Shown one piece after another: positions 50,201 through 60,787 of a stretch of DNA of 64,000 nucleotides. The position numbers and the translations under genes are program-made. Position 1 is the stretch's first letter; each line of letters begins with the position of its first letter. Location: assembly GCA_003117195.1 (NCBI GenBank), contig BDSI01000168.1, positions 44,281 through 108,280 on the forward strand, read 5' to 3'. The DNA comes from Eudorina sp. 2006-703-Eu-15 (Eukaryota > Chlorophyta > Chlorophyceae > Chlamydomonadales > Volvocaceae). Under the pieces are notes generated by a model. The model was given only the letters and a program-made list of their open reading frames with translations. It searched no databases and was not told the origin of the DNA.

Positions 50201-53200
50201 CGGCACGCACTCGTGCCTGTCCTGCCTGCCGATCAACACCCCTTGCTCCCTCGCGGCGCCCGAGGGCCTCCGCTTCCTGCACCATCATTGCCTGCCAACT
50301 ATCGACTATTCGCTGCGCCCTGTCGCCCTCCTTCTGGGGGCCCTCTGGCAGCAGCGCAGTATAAATATGTCGACCAGTTTCCCATACCCCTCTGCCACAC
50401 CCCTCTCCGCGCAGGTCCGCTTCTTCGACATGATCACCATCGCGGTGCCGCCCGCGCTGCCCGCGTGCCTCACCATCGCCACCGTGTTCTCCATCGGGCG
50501 GCTGCGGAAGAAAGGCATCTACGTGACCAGCCCCGACCGCATCACCCTGGCGGGGCAGCTGGACGTCATCTGCTTCGATAAGACAGGTGCGGCGACGCAC
50601 GGGACGGGGGGCGAGGCACGGGGCGACGGCGGCGCGGGTCTTCTCCGACGGTCTCGGAAGGGGCTGAATATGGCCGCGTGGGACGAGCGTTTGAGGCGCT
50701 TGCCCGGGCGGCTTGCGGTCTCTTTCTCACTGACTGACTGGCTGACTGACTGGCTGACTGGCCGGGTTGTTACAGTGATTGTGTGGGTAGCGGTGACTGC
50801 GTGCGCCTGTGCTCCCCTTGCCGGACCTTTGAGCTCGCCCCTCTCGCCTACCTACCGTCAATGACGGCCCGTCACGGTCCTTCCTGCTCGCCGCCCTGCC
50901 CTCACATCTGCGTCCGTCCGCCCGCCTGCTTGCCCCCTGGCCGCCCACCTGGTTTCCGCCCACCTGCCAGGCACCCTGACCGAGCAGGGCCTCGACCTGC
51001 AGGGCATCGTGCCCGTGGTGGTCGGTCAGTTCCACGACATGGTGTCCAACACGTCGCTGCTGCCGGTGCAGCTGGTGGAGCTGCTGGCCAGCTGCCACGG
51101 GCTGGCGAGGATGGGGGACGCGCTGGTGGGGGATCCGCTGGACCAGGTGGGGCGGGCCGGGGGCAGCGCTGCGGGGGAAAGGGCGGGTTCCGGGTTTGGG
51201 TGAACTGTGAGGTGCCCAAGGCGTTCACCTGCGTGGGGACTGCCCCGGCTATACGGTACTCCGCTGCAGCAGCTGCCCTAGGTCCGTCGCGAGGGAGCAG
51301 CATGGCCTCTCATCGCTTCGCCCTTGCTGCCCTGAGCGCAGAAACTGTTCCTGGCCACGCAATGGGACATGATCGACGAGCGGCCGTCGGTGGAGGGGGA
51401 GTTCGCGGGAGCCTACGGCCGCAGCGACGGCGGGGCGGCGGCCGCGGCGACAGCCAACGGCGGCATCGACGGCGCCGTGGGCGAGGACGGCGGCGGGGCG
51501 GCGGCCGTCGCGGCGGTGGATGCGGCGGAGGCCACGGGCACGAGCGATGGCGTCCACACCTTTGTCCGGCCGCCCGGAGCAGTGCATGTGAGCGGGCAGG
51601 AACACGTCACGTCCTTGAGCAGCGCCGCGGTCGGGACACCCTGTATCCGGCGCGAAACGCCCTTTCTGCGCGACCCCGCGAGCTCTGATGTCCTCCTTCC
51701 GCCTCTCCCTGCAGCCCACCCCCCGTTCCTCCGTCCTCCGCTCTACGGCCGCCCGCCTACGTGCGCGCCCCAGGGCCCTCTCCCCTGCTCTCTCCCCTTC
51801 CCTCCGCCCCCACCGAATATGCCCACCAATTTCCTATTCCCTATACCCCTCCGGCCCCGCCCTCGCCGGCTTATCACGCGCTCCAACGCCCTTCCTCTCC
51901 CCTGCACTTCCGTGCGGTGCACTAGGCCTTTGCCATCATCAAGCGCTTCGAGTTCTCCGCGGCGCTGCAGCGCAACCTGGTGGTGGTCCGCGCCCCGGAC
52001 GGCTCCGTGGCGGTGTTCGCTAAGGGCTCCCCGGAGGCTATCCGCGGCCTGGTGGACCCCGCCTCCGTGCCGCACGACTTTGATCGCCTGCTGGGCGAGC
52101 TGACGCGCGAGGGGCTGCGCGTGCTGGCGCTGGCGGCGGGCGACGCCAGCGCCGTGCCGGAGGCGCTGCTGCTGGGCTGGACGCAGGCGGAGACGGAGAG
52201 GGGGGTAGGGCTGCGGCTGGTGGGGCTGGCGGTGATGGCCAACCCGCTGCGGAAGGACACGCTGGATGTCATCCAGCGGCTGCAGCACGCCTCCATCCGG
52301 ACCGTCATGGTGCGTGCAGAGCCGTGGCCGGGGGGCTGCTGGGGACCGGAACGGGCGGTCTTGGACCCCAAACGGGGAATAGGGGGCCCCGGGGGGGGGG
52401 ATTGTTTCACGATTTCGGTGACGTTATTGACTAAAAGGGGGGCGGGGGGGAGGGCGGGCATCGCAAGCAGAGAGGGGCGGTCTCAGTCACGCAACGATAC
52501 CGCGCTGCCGCATGTGACAAGCCTGCTTGCTTACCACAGACTATGCTTGCGTGGGGCCGCCGTGCTGTAGCCCCTCCTCTCGTTCCACGCGAGAGCGTGT
52601 CCTCTGAGTCGCCCTGCACGTCTCGACCGCGTCAGGGGATCGATTAACCACGGCACCTGACGGCACCGCGCCCGTCCGCCCCGCCCCCGAGGGGCGGCCC
52701 CCCGCCCTGATCCCCCCGGCCCGGCGCTCCCACTTGTCCTCTCAACCGCCCTCCGGCCCCCACGCGCCCGTGTCCCTCCCTCCCGCCCCCAGGTCACCGG
52801 CGACCACCTGCGCACCGCCGTGTCGGTCGCCCACAAGTGCGCCATCCTGACCGACCAGAAACGCATCCTGCTGCTGGACGCGGCGGACATGGCCGCACCG
52901 CCACCTGCCGCCCCGGCGGTGACCCCCGGCGCGCTTGGCGGGACGGGCACCACCAACCCTGCGGCAGCGGCGGCGGAGTCCGCGCCGCCGCCTGGCATGG
53001 CAGGAGGCGGCGGCCCCGTGTTGTCGCCGGACCGAGTGACGACGCATGCAGCGCCCGGCCGCACCTACCCCTCCTCGCCCATGCCCGTCCCGGGGGCGGG
53101 CATCGGCCACGCCACTGCGCGGCGGTCGACGGGTCCGGGACCCGCCGGCGAGCCGACGCCGATGGGCGACCCCTCCATCCAAGTCGGCGCCGGCTGGGCC

Positions 53201-56200
53201 GCCGCCTTGCTGCAGACCGACGCGGCCGCCTCGCCCACGCCGCCGAGCCCCCCGGACGGTCTGGCGGCGCAGCCGTACAGCGCCGCAGGGGGGACGCTGC
53301 GCGACGCCGCCCCCGAGTCGCCGGCGTCCCCCACGGGGCCTTGGCCCGCCGGCAGGAGCGGTACGCCGGAGCGGTCGCAGGTCGGGCAGGCGGCCGCAGC
53401 GCTGCCGGATCGGGACGACACCGGGCTGCTCAAGGGGATGGTGTCTTCGACGCAGGGACTAGATCCAGAGGTTCGGGGCGCGGGGAAGCGCGGCGGGTCG
53501 CGGCGGTCGGCCGCCAGCAGCGTGGCCGGGACCGACGGGACGGCCGGGTCGCAGCCCAACGGCCGCGTGGCCCATACGATGACACCTACCACCGTCGCGA
53601 CGACGGCGGCGGCGGCGGCGGCGGGGAGTGCGCTCGGGGCGCTGCGCCTGAGTGTCCTGGACGCGGACGGGGCCGTCACGGAGACCATCACCGTGCACGG
53701 CGGGCTCAGCGGCGGCGGCGGCGGGGACAGCGGTGCGAACACGGTTTCGGAGCTGCTGGCGCAGCTGATGCTGGGCGAGGTGGAGTGCGCGGTCACGGGC
53801 AAGGGCTTCAACTGTCTGCTGGCGGCGCCGCAGCTGGACCTGCGGCCGGAGCCGGGCACCGCACCGCAGGAGGTGTACGCCCACGGCGGCGGCGCCGCGG
53901 GCGGCCACGTGGGGGCCCATGGCCAGGGGCAGGGGCAGGAGCAGGGCGGCCGGGGTGCGGTGCCGCTGCTGCTGCCGGTCCTGCAGCGCGCCGCCGTGTT
54001 CGCGCGCATGTCGCCGGACAACAAGCGCGACCTGATGCTGCTGCTGGGCGGCGGCATCGACGGCGCGCCGGCCGGCACGCCGCACCTGGGGCTGCGGGCG
54101 GGGTTCTGCGGCGACGGCGCCAACGACTGCGGGGCGCTCAAGGCGGCGCACGTAGGCGTGTCGCTGTGCGAGGCCGAGGTGGGTGCGGTGGGGGTTGGCG
54201 GGGGGAGGGGGTAAATTGAGAAAATAAATAAACGGGGGGGGGTGGTATAGGAAGTTGGTAGACATTTTGGCGAGGGGGTTAGTGCGGATCTCCTTTGCAG
54301 CAGCAGCAGCAGCAGCAAACAGGGACGCTGAGGGTGACGTGCGCGAGAGAGGAACCTGACGAGCCTCGAGCGAAGGAGGTGAGGGAAGGGTCCTCAGACG
54401 CGGGCCTGCGTCATTCGGGTACACAGGCGGTCATGTTGGCCGGGCGGGTCTCGGTGCCGCGACCCGCCCGCTGAGGTTCGCCATGTACGTTTTGACACGT
54501 CTGTGGGGTTGCAGAGGAAGGCGGGCGGCCGGAGGGGATGACCTGCAGTCGGCCTTCCGTTGGGCCCTTCTGCGCGACCAAGCCGGCCACGTGACTGCCC
54601 TGGCTCATGATATTCATCCTCGAGTTGATGTGCGCCCCTGCTTGTCCCCCTCCTCGTCTTCGTCATGGCGCCCCAGGCCTCCGTGGCCGCCCCCATGACG
54701 AGCAAGGCCCAGACCATCGCGAGCATGATCACGGTGGTGGCGGAGGGCCGCTGCGCGCTGATGGCCACGTACCAAATCTTCCAGTTCATCGTCGCGTACG
54801 CGCTCGTGCAGGCAAGCGAAGCATGAGGGGACGAGAGCACGCGACGCGTGACCTGCGCGGAGCGCCGCGGGTCGCTGCCCTGCCACCCTGCGGCACACAC
54901 CCACACGTTCCTTCGGCGTGACAGCAAGTGCTGACCACTCCAGGGGCAGCCGCGTGCGTCTCCGTTCGCCTCCTATGCGACACTATATGCCTTGACAGCA
55001 TGCTTCCCGGGCTGCTGCAGTTGACATGCAGTTCTGCTGTCGCAATCTCGAAGCCCTCCCAAGTCCCTGACCCGACACCTGTTCTGACATGAAAGCTGAA
55101 ACCTGTCCTGACCTGAAGCCTGTCCTGACCTGACCTGCTGGCTCCCCCGACCCCGCCCTCCATCAGGCGTTCGAGACCAACCTCATGTACACGTACGCGC
55201 TCAACCTGGGCAACTACCAGTACCTGATTGAGGACCTCTTCTTCACGACGGTGCTGGCGGCGCTCATGGGCTTCACAGAACCCAGGTGGGACGCGGGCCA
55301 GGCCCGGCAAGGCCCCCCCTCTCCTCACCTGCTCCCAGGCGGCGGCTACTGGCCGTTGCCCAAGTCAAGAACCCCGCCGTGCTCAACCGGTACACGGACA
55401 CCTGTCGTCCCACCCTGGGCTGAGGGCTGTACGAAGTTGTTCCTCTGGGCTGAGGGCTGTACGAAGTTGTTCCTCTGGGCTGAGGGCTGTACGAAGTTGT
55501 TCCCCTGGGCTGTTTACCTCGCCTTCTCACCTTCTCACTACCCCGCTTTCCGCTGCTCGAGCCCTGAACAATCCTTGACCGCTATTAAGTCATGTGCATC
55601 AAGTTATGATGCAGCCTCGCGTCCTGTTGGTTGCCCTTTCCTACATTACGTAGAGAGCCCGCTCAGGCTTGCAGTACGACGACGCTGCGTGTCTGACCCA
55701 CATCGCGTGTTGCTTGTCTCACCTCAAGCTGTACCCCGCCCCGCCCCGCGCGCCCCGCCGTGCTCACTGCAGGAGCAAGCTGTCCCGGCGGCGGCCGCTC
55801 AACCGGGTCATGTCCATGCCGCTCATCCTGAGCACCGCGGCGCAGTGCGGCGTGGTGGTCGTCTTCCAGCTGGCGAGCCTGTGGCTGCTGCAGAGGCAGC
55901 CGGGCTACCAGCGCGCACGCGGGGGGCCGGAGCTGACTGACTCCGTGGTGAGTGGGTGGGTGGGTGGGCGATGCTGACAGGTTCCTGGTTGCTGGGGCCG
56001 CTGGCTGGGTCGGATCCGACGGGCACATCCAGTCACGGTGCTGTTTGGAGGTCTGTCGCGGCCCCTATTGTACTAGGCCGCATCCGCATGTGCAGCACTC
56101 CTGCGCGCTTCGTGTCCGATGTCGGACTGCGACCCGATTGAGCCCCACCAGACCTTCGATCTGGCAGCAGCGCTGTATGAATGCGGTATGTGATACCAAC

Positions 56201-57359
56201 GTCCTGTTACCCCCCTTCCCTTCGGCCTGCCTGCCTGCCTGCTCTCCCGCGCTGCCAGGCCCCGGAGAACACGGTGACGTACGTGGTGGCGCTGTCCCAG
56301 TTCATCATCCTGGCGCTGGTGTTCAACAAGGGCATGCCGCACCGCAGCCCCATCTGGACCAACGTGTTCCTGGTGATGGCGCTGCTGGCGCAGGTGGGGA
56401 CGGGGCAGCTCCTCCAGGGCGGGTGGGGTGTTGCGGGGGCGGGTGTTGCGAGGAGGGTGCGTGGGTGAAGAGCTGGGAGGCGGGCAGGCGGGATTGGGGG
56501 CGGCGCCGGGCTGGGTAGGGTTCTAGGGACTGGTTCTTGTGTATTCCCTCACGCCCCCTTCAGATCAGATCATATGGACCACAAATGCCACATACATGGG
56601 CACTCCAACAGGAATCCATGGCGTCAGGGAAGGGACGTGAATGCGCGGAAGTGTGGCAGGTCATGTGCGGGGTTTGTGCAGGCGCGGACGGCCAACGTGG
56701 TTTCCAAAATCAAAGTCGCCGTCCAGCGCACCGCGCAAGCCGCCCGCGCCTCCGAATCCTCCCATCTCCGCAGACCGCCTTCGTGCTGTACACCCTGTTC
56801 AGCACGGACAAGTTCAACCTGGACGTTCAGGACATGGTGGACAAGGACGGTGTGGTCGACATGGAGTTCAGGTCAGGGGTGCGGCGTAGCGCAGCAGCAC
56901 CGGTCGCAGGGAGGTAGTGGGGCCGGTGCAGCCACCAAACGGGCCGACACCATGATGTCGACCACTGCGCGTTTGCGCCTGTTGGAATCGGGCACAAGAA
57001 AGGGCACGCCCATCGTCCCGTCGGTGTCTCCACATACCCTCCTGGCGAGTGACAGGCCCGCGTTCCAGGCGGCCGGGTTGCGTGGGGCTGATGCGGGCGG
57101 AGGACACACTGGGTACTGAAATCGTTTTCCGCGTCTTCTGGATGGTGCTTCTGGATGGTGCATCGTTGCCCCCAAACCAAAACAGAATCGTGCCTGATCC
57201 GCACATCACCCACCGCACTACTCCTCTGAATCCTACAACAGGTGGAAGCTGCTTGGGCTGATTGTGGTGATGGGCGCCTGCGCCTTCGCCGTGGAGTACA
57301 CGTGTGTGGGCCTGGTGCGCCTGATCGACTGGGCGCGTGGCAGGCAGAGCGCCGCGTAG
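44208..57359 (+). CDS. P5B-type ATPase (ATP13A2-like)
   Basis: The secure exons are: 47055-47284, 47883-47970, 48184-48332, 48704-48855, 49181-49373, 49901-50048, 50415-50586, 50971-51146, 51342-51587, 51926-52309, 52793-54178, 54677-54811, 55167-55285, 55773-55947, 56259-56393, 56774-56871 and 57242-57359. They read through in frame for 1367 residues. Likely N-terminal exons are 44208-44354 (acidic start [14 protein letters not shown]), 45280-45359 or to 45484 (first membrane segment, [13 protein letters not shown]) and about 46402-46563. Their joins are unresolved. Motifs: HPFYVFQ, TGESVPV (split by an intron), PPALP in the fourth transmembrane helix, CFDKTGTLTE (phosphorylated Asp; split by an intron), [16 protein letters not shown] and [24 protein letters not shown] and the GLDL after TLTE mark P5B, not P5A. 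P5B pumps move polyamines or cations across endolysosomal membranes. About 290 disordered residues (around 52885-53750) interrupt the cytoplasmic domain. Two introns use GC donors (46564, 54812). Confidence 0.9.
48127..48165 (+). repeat. Shared intronic motif, copy in P5B intron 47971-48183
   Basis: AGTTTAAATATGTCTACCAA continued by TTTCCCATACCCC, just upstream of an acceptor. Related copies: about 50358-50395 (AGTATAAATATGTCGACCAG..), about 51818-51855 (GAATATGCCCACCAATTTCC..), about 32243-32270 in a PIG-O intron, and inverted at about 54233-54276. Confidence 0.75.
48600..48660 (+). repeat. 18-bp tandem repeat in a P5B-ATPase intron
   Basis: Three copies of GCATGGTGGTGACACAT with minor changes. 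Confidence 0.85.
50358..50395 (+). repeat. Shared intronic motif, copy in P5B intron 50049-50414
   Basis: AGTATAAATATGTCGACCAG continued by TTTCCCATACCCC. It differs from the copy at 48127 at only a few positions and is likewise placed 20-60 nt before the acceptor. Confidence 0.75.
54233..54276 (-). repeat. Shared intronic motif, inverted copy in P5B intron 54179-54676
   Basis: On the minus strand it reads AAAATGTCTACCAACTTCCT followed by ATACCACCCCC. This copy is opposite to the direction of the gene. Confidence 0.65.
55421..55510 (+). repeat. 30-bp tandem repeat, three copies, in a P5B intron
   Basis: Three near-identical units of GGGCTGAGGGCTGTACGAAG + TTGTTCCTCT. Confidence 0.95.
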
Positions 57360-59295
57360 GTCGGCGGCGCGCGCGGACGAGGCTGCCTACCGCCCATTGC
57401 CGAGCGGCGCACGGCACAGCAGCACGGCACGTCGCCTGTCTCGCTGCGCCCTGCGCGGCTGCTGCTGCTGCTGCTGCTGTCGTTGCCGCTGCTGCAGCGA
57501 CCGCGCCGGTCGTCACTCTCGCGATCGGGTTGCTTCCACGTCGCCTTCCACCTGAGGGCGCATATGTGTGTTTGTTTGGGGGCGGAGAGGGGGAAGACTG
57601 GGTGGATACCTTGTCGGACTAGGAGATTACGACGACCGGGTGCTCAAGCGCGTGGCCGCCTGGACGTTGCTGGCGCTTTGATGGGATGGCGCAGGAGCCG
57701 AGAAGGTGGTCGTGACGCACGCGGGGTTCTGACTGGGGTACGCCGCGCCTGTACCGCGTCGCAGAGCGGCGATAGCGGTTACGGACGTCCACTCGCGACA
57801 AAGTGCACTACTTGCCAAGCCGGGTGGTCTGCGGGTGGTGCAGCTGCCGTTCCGACGTGACCGCGCGGGCTGGTTCGAACAAAGGCCGGACCGACGCATG
57901 CTGAAGAAGGACCGACGGGTGCTGCGATTTCTGGGCAAGGAGGGGGGAGTCACCGATGAGGCGATGGCGTCTGCCTGCGCAGGCAGCATTAAATTGAGCC
58001 ACGTTCGTTCGTGTACTATCTCGGATGCGGTGGTCTGCGCGCAGTGCTTTACACACAGCGAGGCCGGGGGTGTGGGCCGGATGCCCCAGCCAACTCTCGA
58101 CTTGAAATGATCTATGTTCCTCGATGCGATGTGTTGTGGTGGCTCAGCTCCACTTGAACAGTGAGCTCGAACGGGATGGGTGCTCGTGATCCTGCCTGGT
58201 CGCTGACTGGTTCCCTTGGAATCGTGACTGCTTGCACCGCCCATCCCCAGCCAAGGGGTTTTCAATATTGATATGCAGCCTTGTGAATGCCTGGGAGTGT
58301 TATGGGAATGTTATCCTAGGTAGGTGTCGATGTAGGGTTTTCAACGACGGCTTTGGCAGCTGCACGGCAGCTCAGGCCGATTTGATGCCGTGGTGGAGCG
58401 GCTTCGAACGATAAAGCTGGCGTTTGACACGGTGTGCGGGCTTCTCCTCCTTGCCTGACGGTCGGGCAGTCGCACGTTGGGACGGCAAAGCTCCCCGCCT
58501 GCCACAGTCTCATTCACATGCAGGTGGGTGCTGGACCGGACCTGCAGAAAGGTGCACGGTAGCGTCGTAGCGTGCATTCAAGGAAGGCGACATGTTCAAC
58601 GGCTTACATGATGTGGGTCAGAGTCCACTATGTAACGCCTCGCCAGTTCTCGTGGCGAGGGTGGTTGGTCCCGGGGGATGTCCTCAGGGGCGTTCTCATG
58701 TCTTGCTGTCGGCCCGGTCCGGTCACATCACGCGCGCCCTGTTTTTCCAGTCAAGTCCATGGGGAGTCCGACACACCCCTTGACCGTGATGGATGTGTTC
58801 ATGCGCGTGGATCGGGCGACTGTCACGCTCAGAAAACCAAAAAAACACGCCCATGCCACACGATTGCGTACCGCCCTGGCACATTTCATTTCAGCTGAAT
58901 TTGTGTCTCAAAGAGATTCGAACATTTGCGCACCAGCCAGTGCGAGAAAGCGCAATTATTACTAAACGGGTTTGGGACTAAAAATGTAAGCAACAGTTGC
59001 GGAAATAACTATTTCCGGCTTCACGCCAGCGTGCCTGAATGGTGTATTAGGCATACATGAATATGATCAAACGAGTATTGCTATTATCGCCAGCCAAAAA
59101 TATGTGTTTCAAAGGGCCTCTCAATCACCAGCGCATGTGCGCGGACAGCCTCCGAGCAGCGCAACCCAAAAGCAGTAGCTAAAATGATCAAAAGGTGAAA
59201 ACCATCGGGTTGCCGGAAACCACACTACAGCGAAATGCGCAAAACTTATGGGTACGGAACAACGGTCCGAAAACTAGAACCGCCGCGAGCAAAAC
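57360..59295. other. Spacer between P5B-ATPase and pyruvyl-transferase-like gene
   Basis: No gene is supported. GC content falls steadily to the right, and the last 500 bp are A/T-rich, unlike any coding part of the window. TGTAA at about 58635 and 58985 could end the ATPase transcript. Confidence 0.45.
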
Positions 59296-59303
59296 TATAA
59301 ATA
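59296..59303 (+). promoter_or_regulatory. TATA box of the pyruvyl-transferase-like gene
   Basis: TATAAATA lies 139 bp upstream of the first in-frame ATG (59435) and 202 bp upstream of the alternative ATG (59498), in an A/T-rich promoter. This is a near-consensus match. Confidence 0.55.
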
Positions 59304-59434
59304 GTGCGGCAGTCCTTTTTATCTAACATGAAGCTTTGATTTTAAAGCACGTTAATTTGCTCTATCGGTCCCCACGCAATCGGACGACACCGCTTTACAA
59401 AGTTTCCGCAAACCATCGGTTTATGCATAATTGA

Positions 59435-60787
59435 GTGGATCAACGTAAGATTGTCAAAGTAATCATTCAAGCTGCGCTTGTGCTGTCCTCGAATTCGATG
59501 GCGTCAGCAACAGGCTTACTTACACGAGCATTGCTCTGCATCGTGGCGGTCAACGTTGTTCTGGCCGCGACGGACCGCCCTCAAGGAAAACTCCTTGGCC
59601 TTTACCATGGTTTTGTTGGCACCGCAAACATGGGCGACGAGCTGTGCTACGCCATCTTCGGCCACTTGCTCAAGGACTGCCTTGCGAAGATTGGCTACAC
59701 GGGATTGATCGACTTCGAGTACCAGTCAGGCAACGTGGTGTTCATAGTGGACTGGGATTGGCAGTTTCGCAATCGTCTATCAGACTATTCATTCAAGGTG
59801 GTGGGCGGTGGCTCCTTGCTTGAGGCTCCCCGTGTTAGGTGGACCCTAGAGTACGAGGCGGCCGCTCCAGCCAAGGTCCCAGTCTACCTCCACGGCACCG
59901 GCACCATGTGCGACCGCGCCTATTACCACCCCTCAAACCTCCTGGCCGTGACTGGGCCGTTCGTCCGTGGAGGCTATCGAGGCCCCGTGACCTTGGACCT
60001 AATGCAAGAGCTGGCAAAGCGGAACAATGCGAGTGCGAGCATGGTGGACCTGCCGGTCGTCGGCGATTCGGGCATCCTGGCGTCGGAGTTCTTCCCCTCG
60101 ACATACAATGAGCTCGTGCAGGCTATCGACGCAGAGAAGGCGGCCCAGACCACCCGGGGCGTTGTTTGTGTCAGCGGCAAGATCAAGATTGCGGGATTGG
60201 AAGTGAACGACCTGGTCAAGGCCTGGATGACGCAGTACAATGTCGTACTCTTGCCCGTGGACTGGACCGATCGCAAGTACTTCAGGGAGGTTCTGGCCGA
60301 GCTCTCCCCACAAGCGCCGCGCAACCGGGTCCTGATGAATCAAGACACGTCGAGCTATGACGTCTGGATGTCGGTCATGCAGCGCTGCGACATCACCATC
60401 CTTATTCGCCTGCACCCCCTGATTGTCGCCACCTCCATCGGTGCACCCGTGCGGGTGCTACGAGACCACCCCACCGGCTGGACGTCCAAGTTTGAGGATT
60501 TCCTGAAGAATACCCACGGCGACCAATGGGAGCGCTATTACTTGGACCGGAACTTTAGCGGAAAGGTCGAAGACTTGGATGGTCTGATTCAGGAGGTGCG
60601 GGCCGAGCAGCCAATCTATCGGGAGGCGGCGCGGCGGGCCGTCAGGGACACGCGCGATAAGCACACTCTGGCGCTCACGGACTTTTTGGACAAGGTCATT
60701 CCCACCGAGTACAGGTCGTACAAGGATGCTCGCGTCAGGCTTCTACGGTACTGGTCCTACGGTGAAGTCGAGCTCACGTTTCTCTGA
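59435..60787 (+). CDS. Secreted polysaccharide pyruvyl transferase-like protein, intronless
   Basis: A single uninterrupted frame of 450 residues; starting at the second Met (59498) gives 429. That shorter form begins with a clear signal peptide or anchor (MASATGLLTRALLCIVAVNVVLA), so 59498 is the more likely start. Family marks: GTANMGDELCYAIFGHLL (Asn/Gly/Asp loop), FKVVGGGSLLEAPR (Gly-rich turn), PVYLHGTGTM, and near the end CDITILIRLHPLIVATSIGAPV (the conserved Arg-Leu-His and Ile-x-Ala). These match the polysaccharide pyruvyl transferase (WcaK/CsaB) fold, which transfers pyruvate ketals from phosphoenolpyruvate to sugars. In an alga the product would act in the Golgi or outside the cell, perhaps on matrix polysaccharide. 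It lacks the introns and Ala/Gly insertions of every neighbouring gene. That suggests retroposition or transfer, though volvocine-wide presence is not known here. Confidence 0.75.
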   Translation: MDQRKIVKVIIQAALVLSSNSMASATGLLTRALLCIVAVNVVLAATDRPQGKLLGLYHGFVGTANMGDELCYAIFGHLLKDCLAKIGYTGLIDFEYQSGNVVFIVDWDWQFRNRLSDYSFKVVGGGSLLEAPRVRWTLEYEAAAPAKVPVYLHGTGTMCDRAYYHPSNLLAVTGPFVRGGYRGPVTLDLMQELAKRNNASASMVDLPVVGDSGILASEFFPSTYNELVQAIDAEKAAQTTRGVVCVSGKIKIAGLEVNDLVKAWMTQYNVVLLPVDWTDRKYFREVLAELSPQAPRNRVLMNQDTSSYDVWMSVMQRCDITILIRLHPLIVATSIGAPVRVLRDHPTGWTSKFEDFLKNTHGDQWERYYLDRNFSGKVEDLDGLIQEVRAEQPIYREAARRAVRDTRDKHTLALTDFLDKVIPTEYRSYKDARVRLLRYWSYGEVELTFL

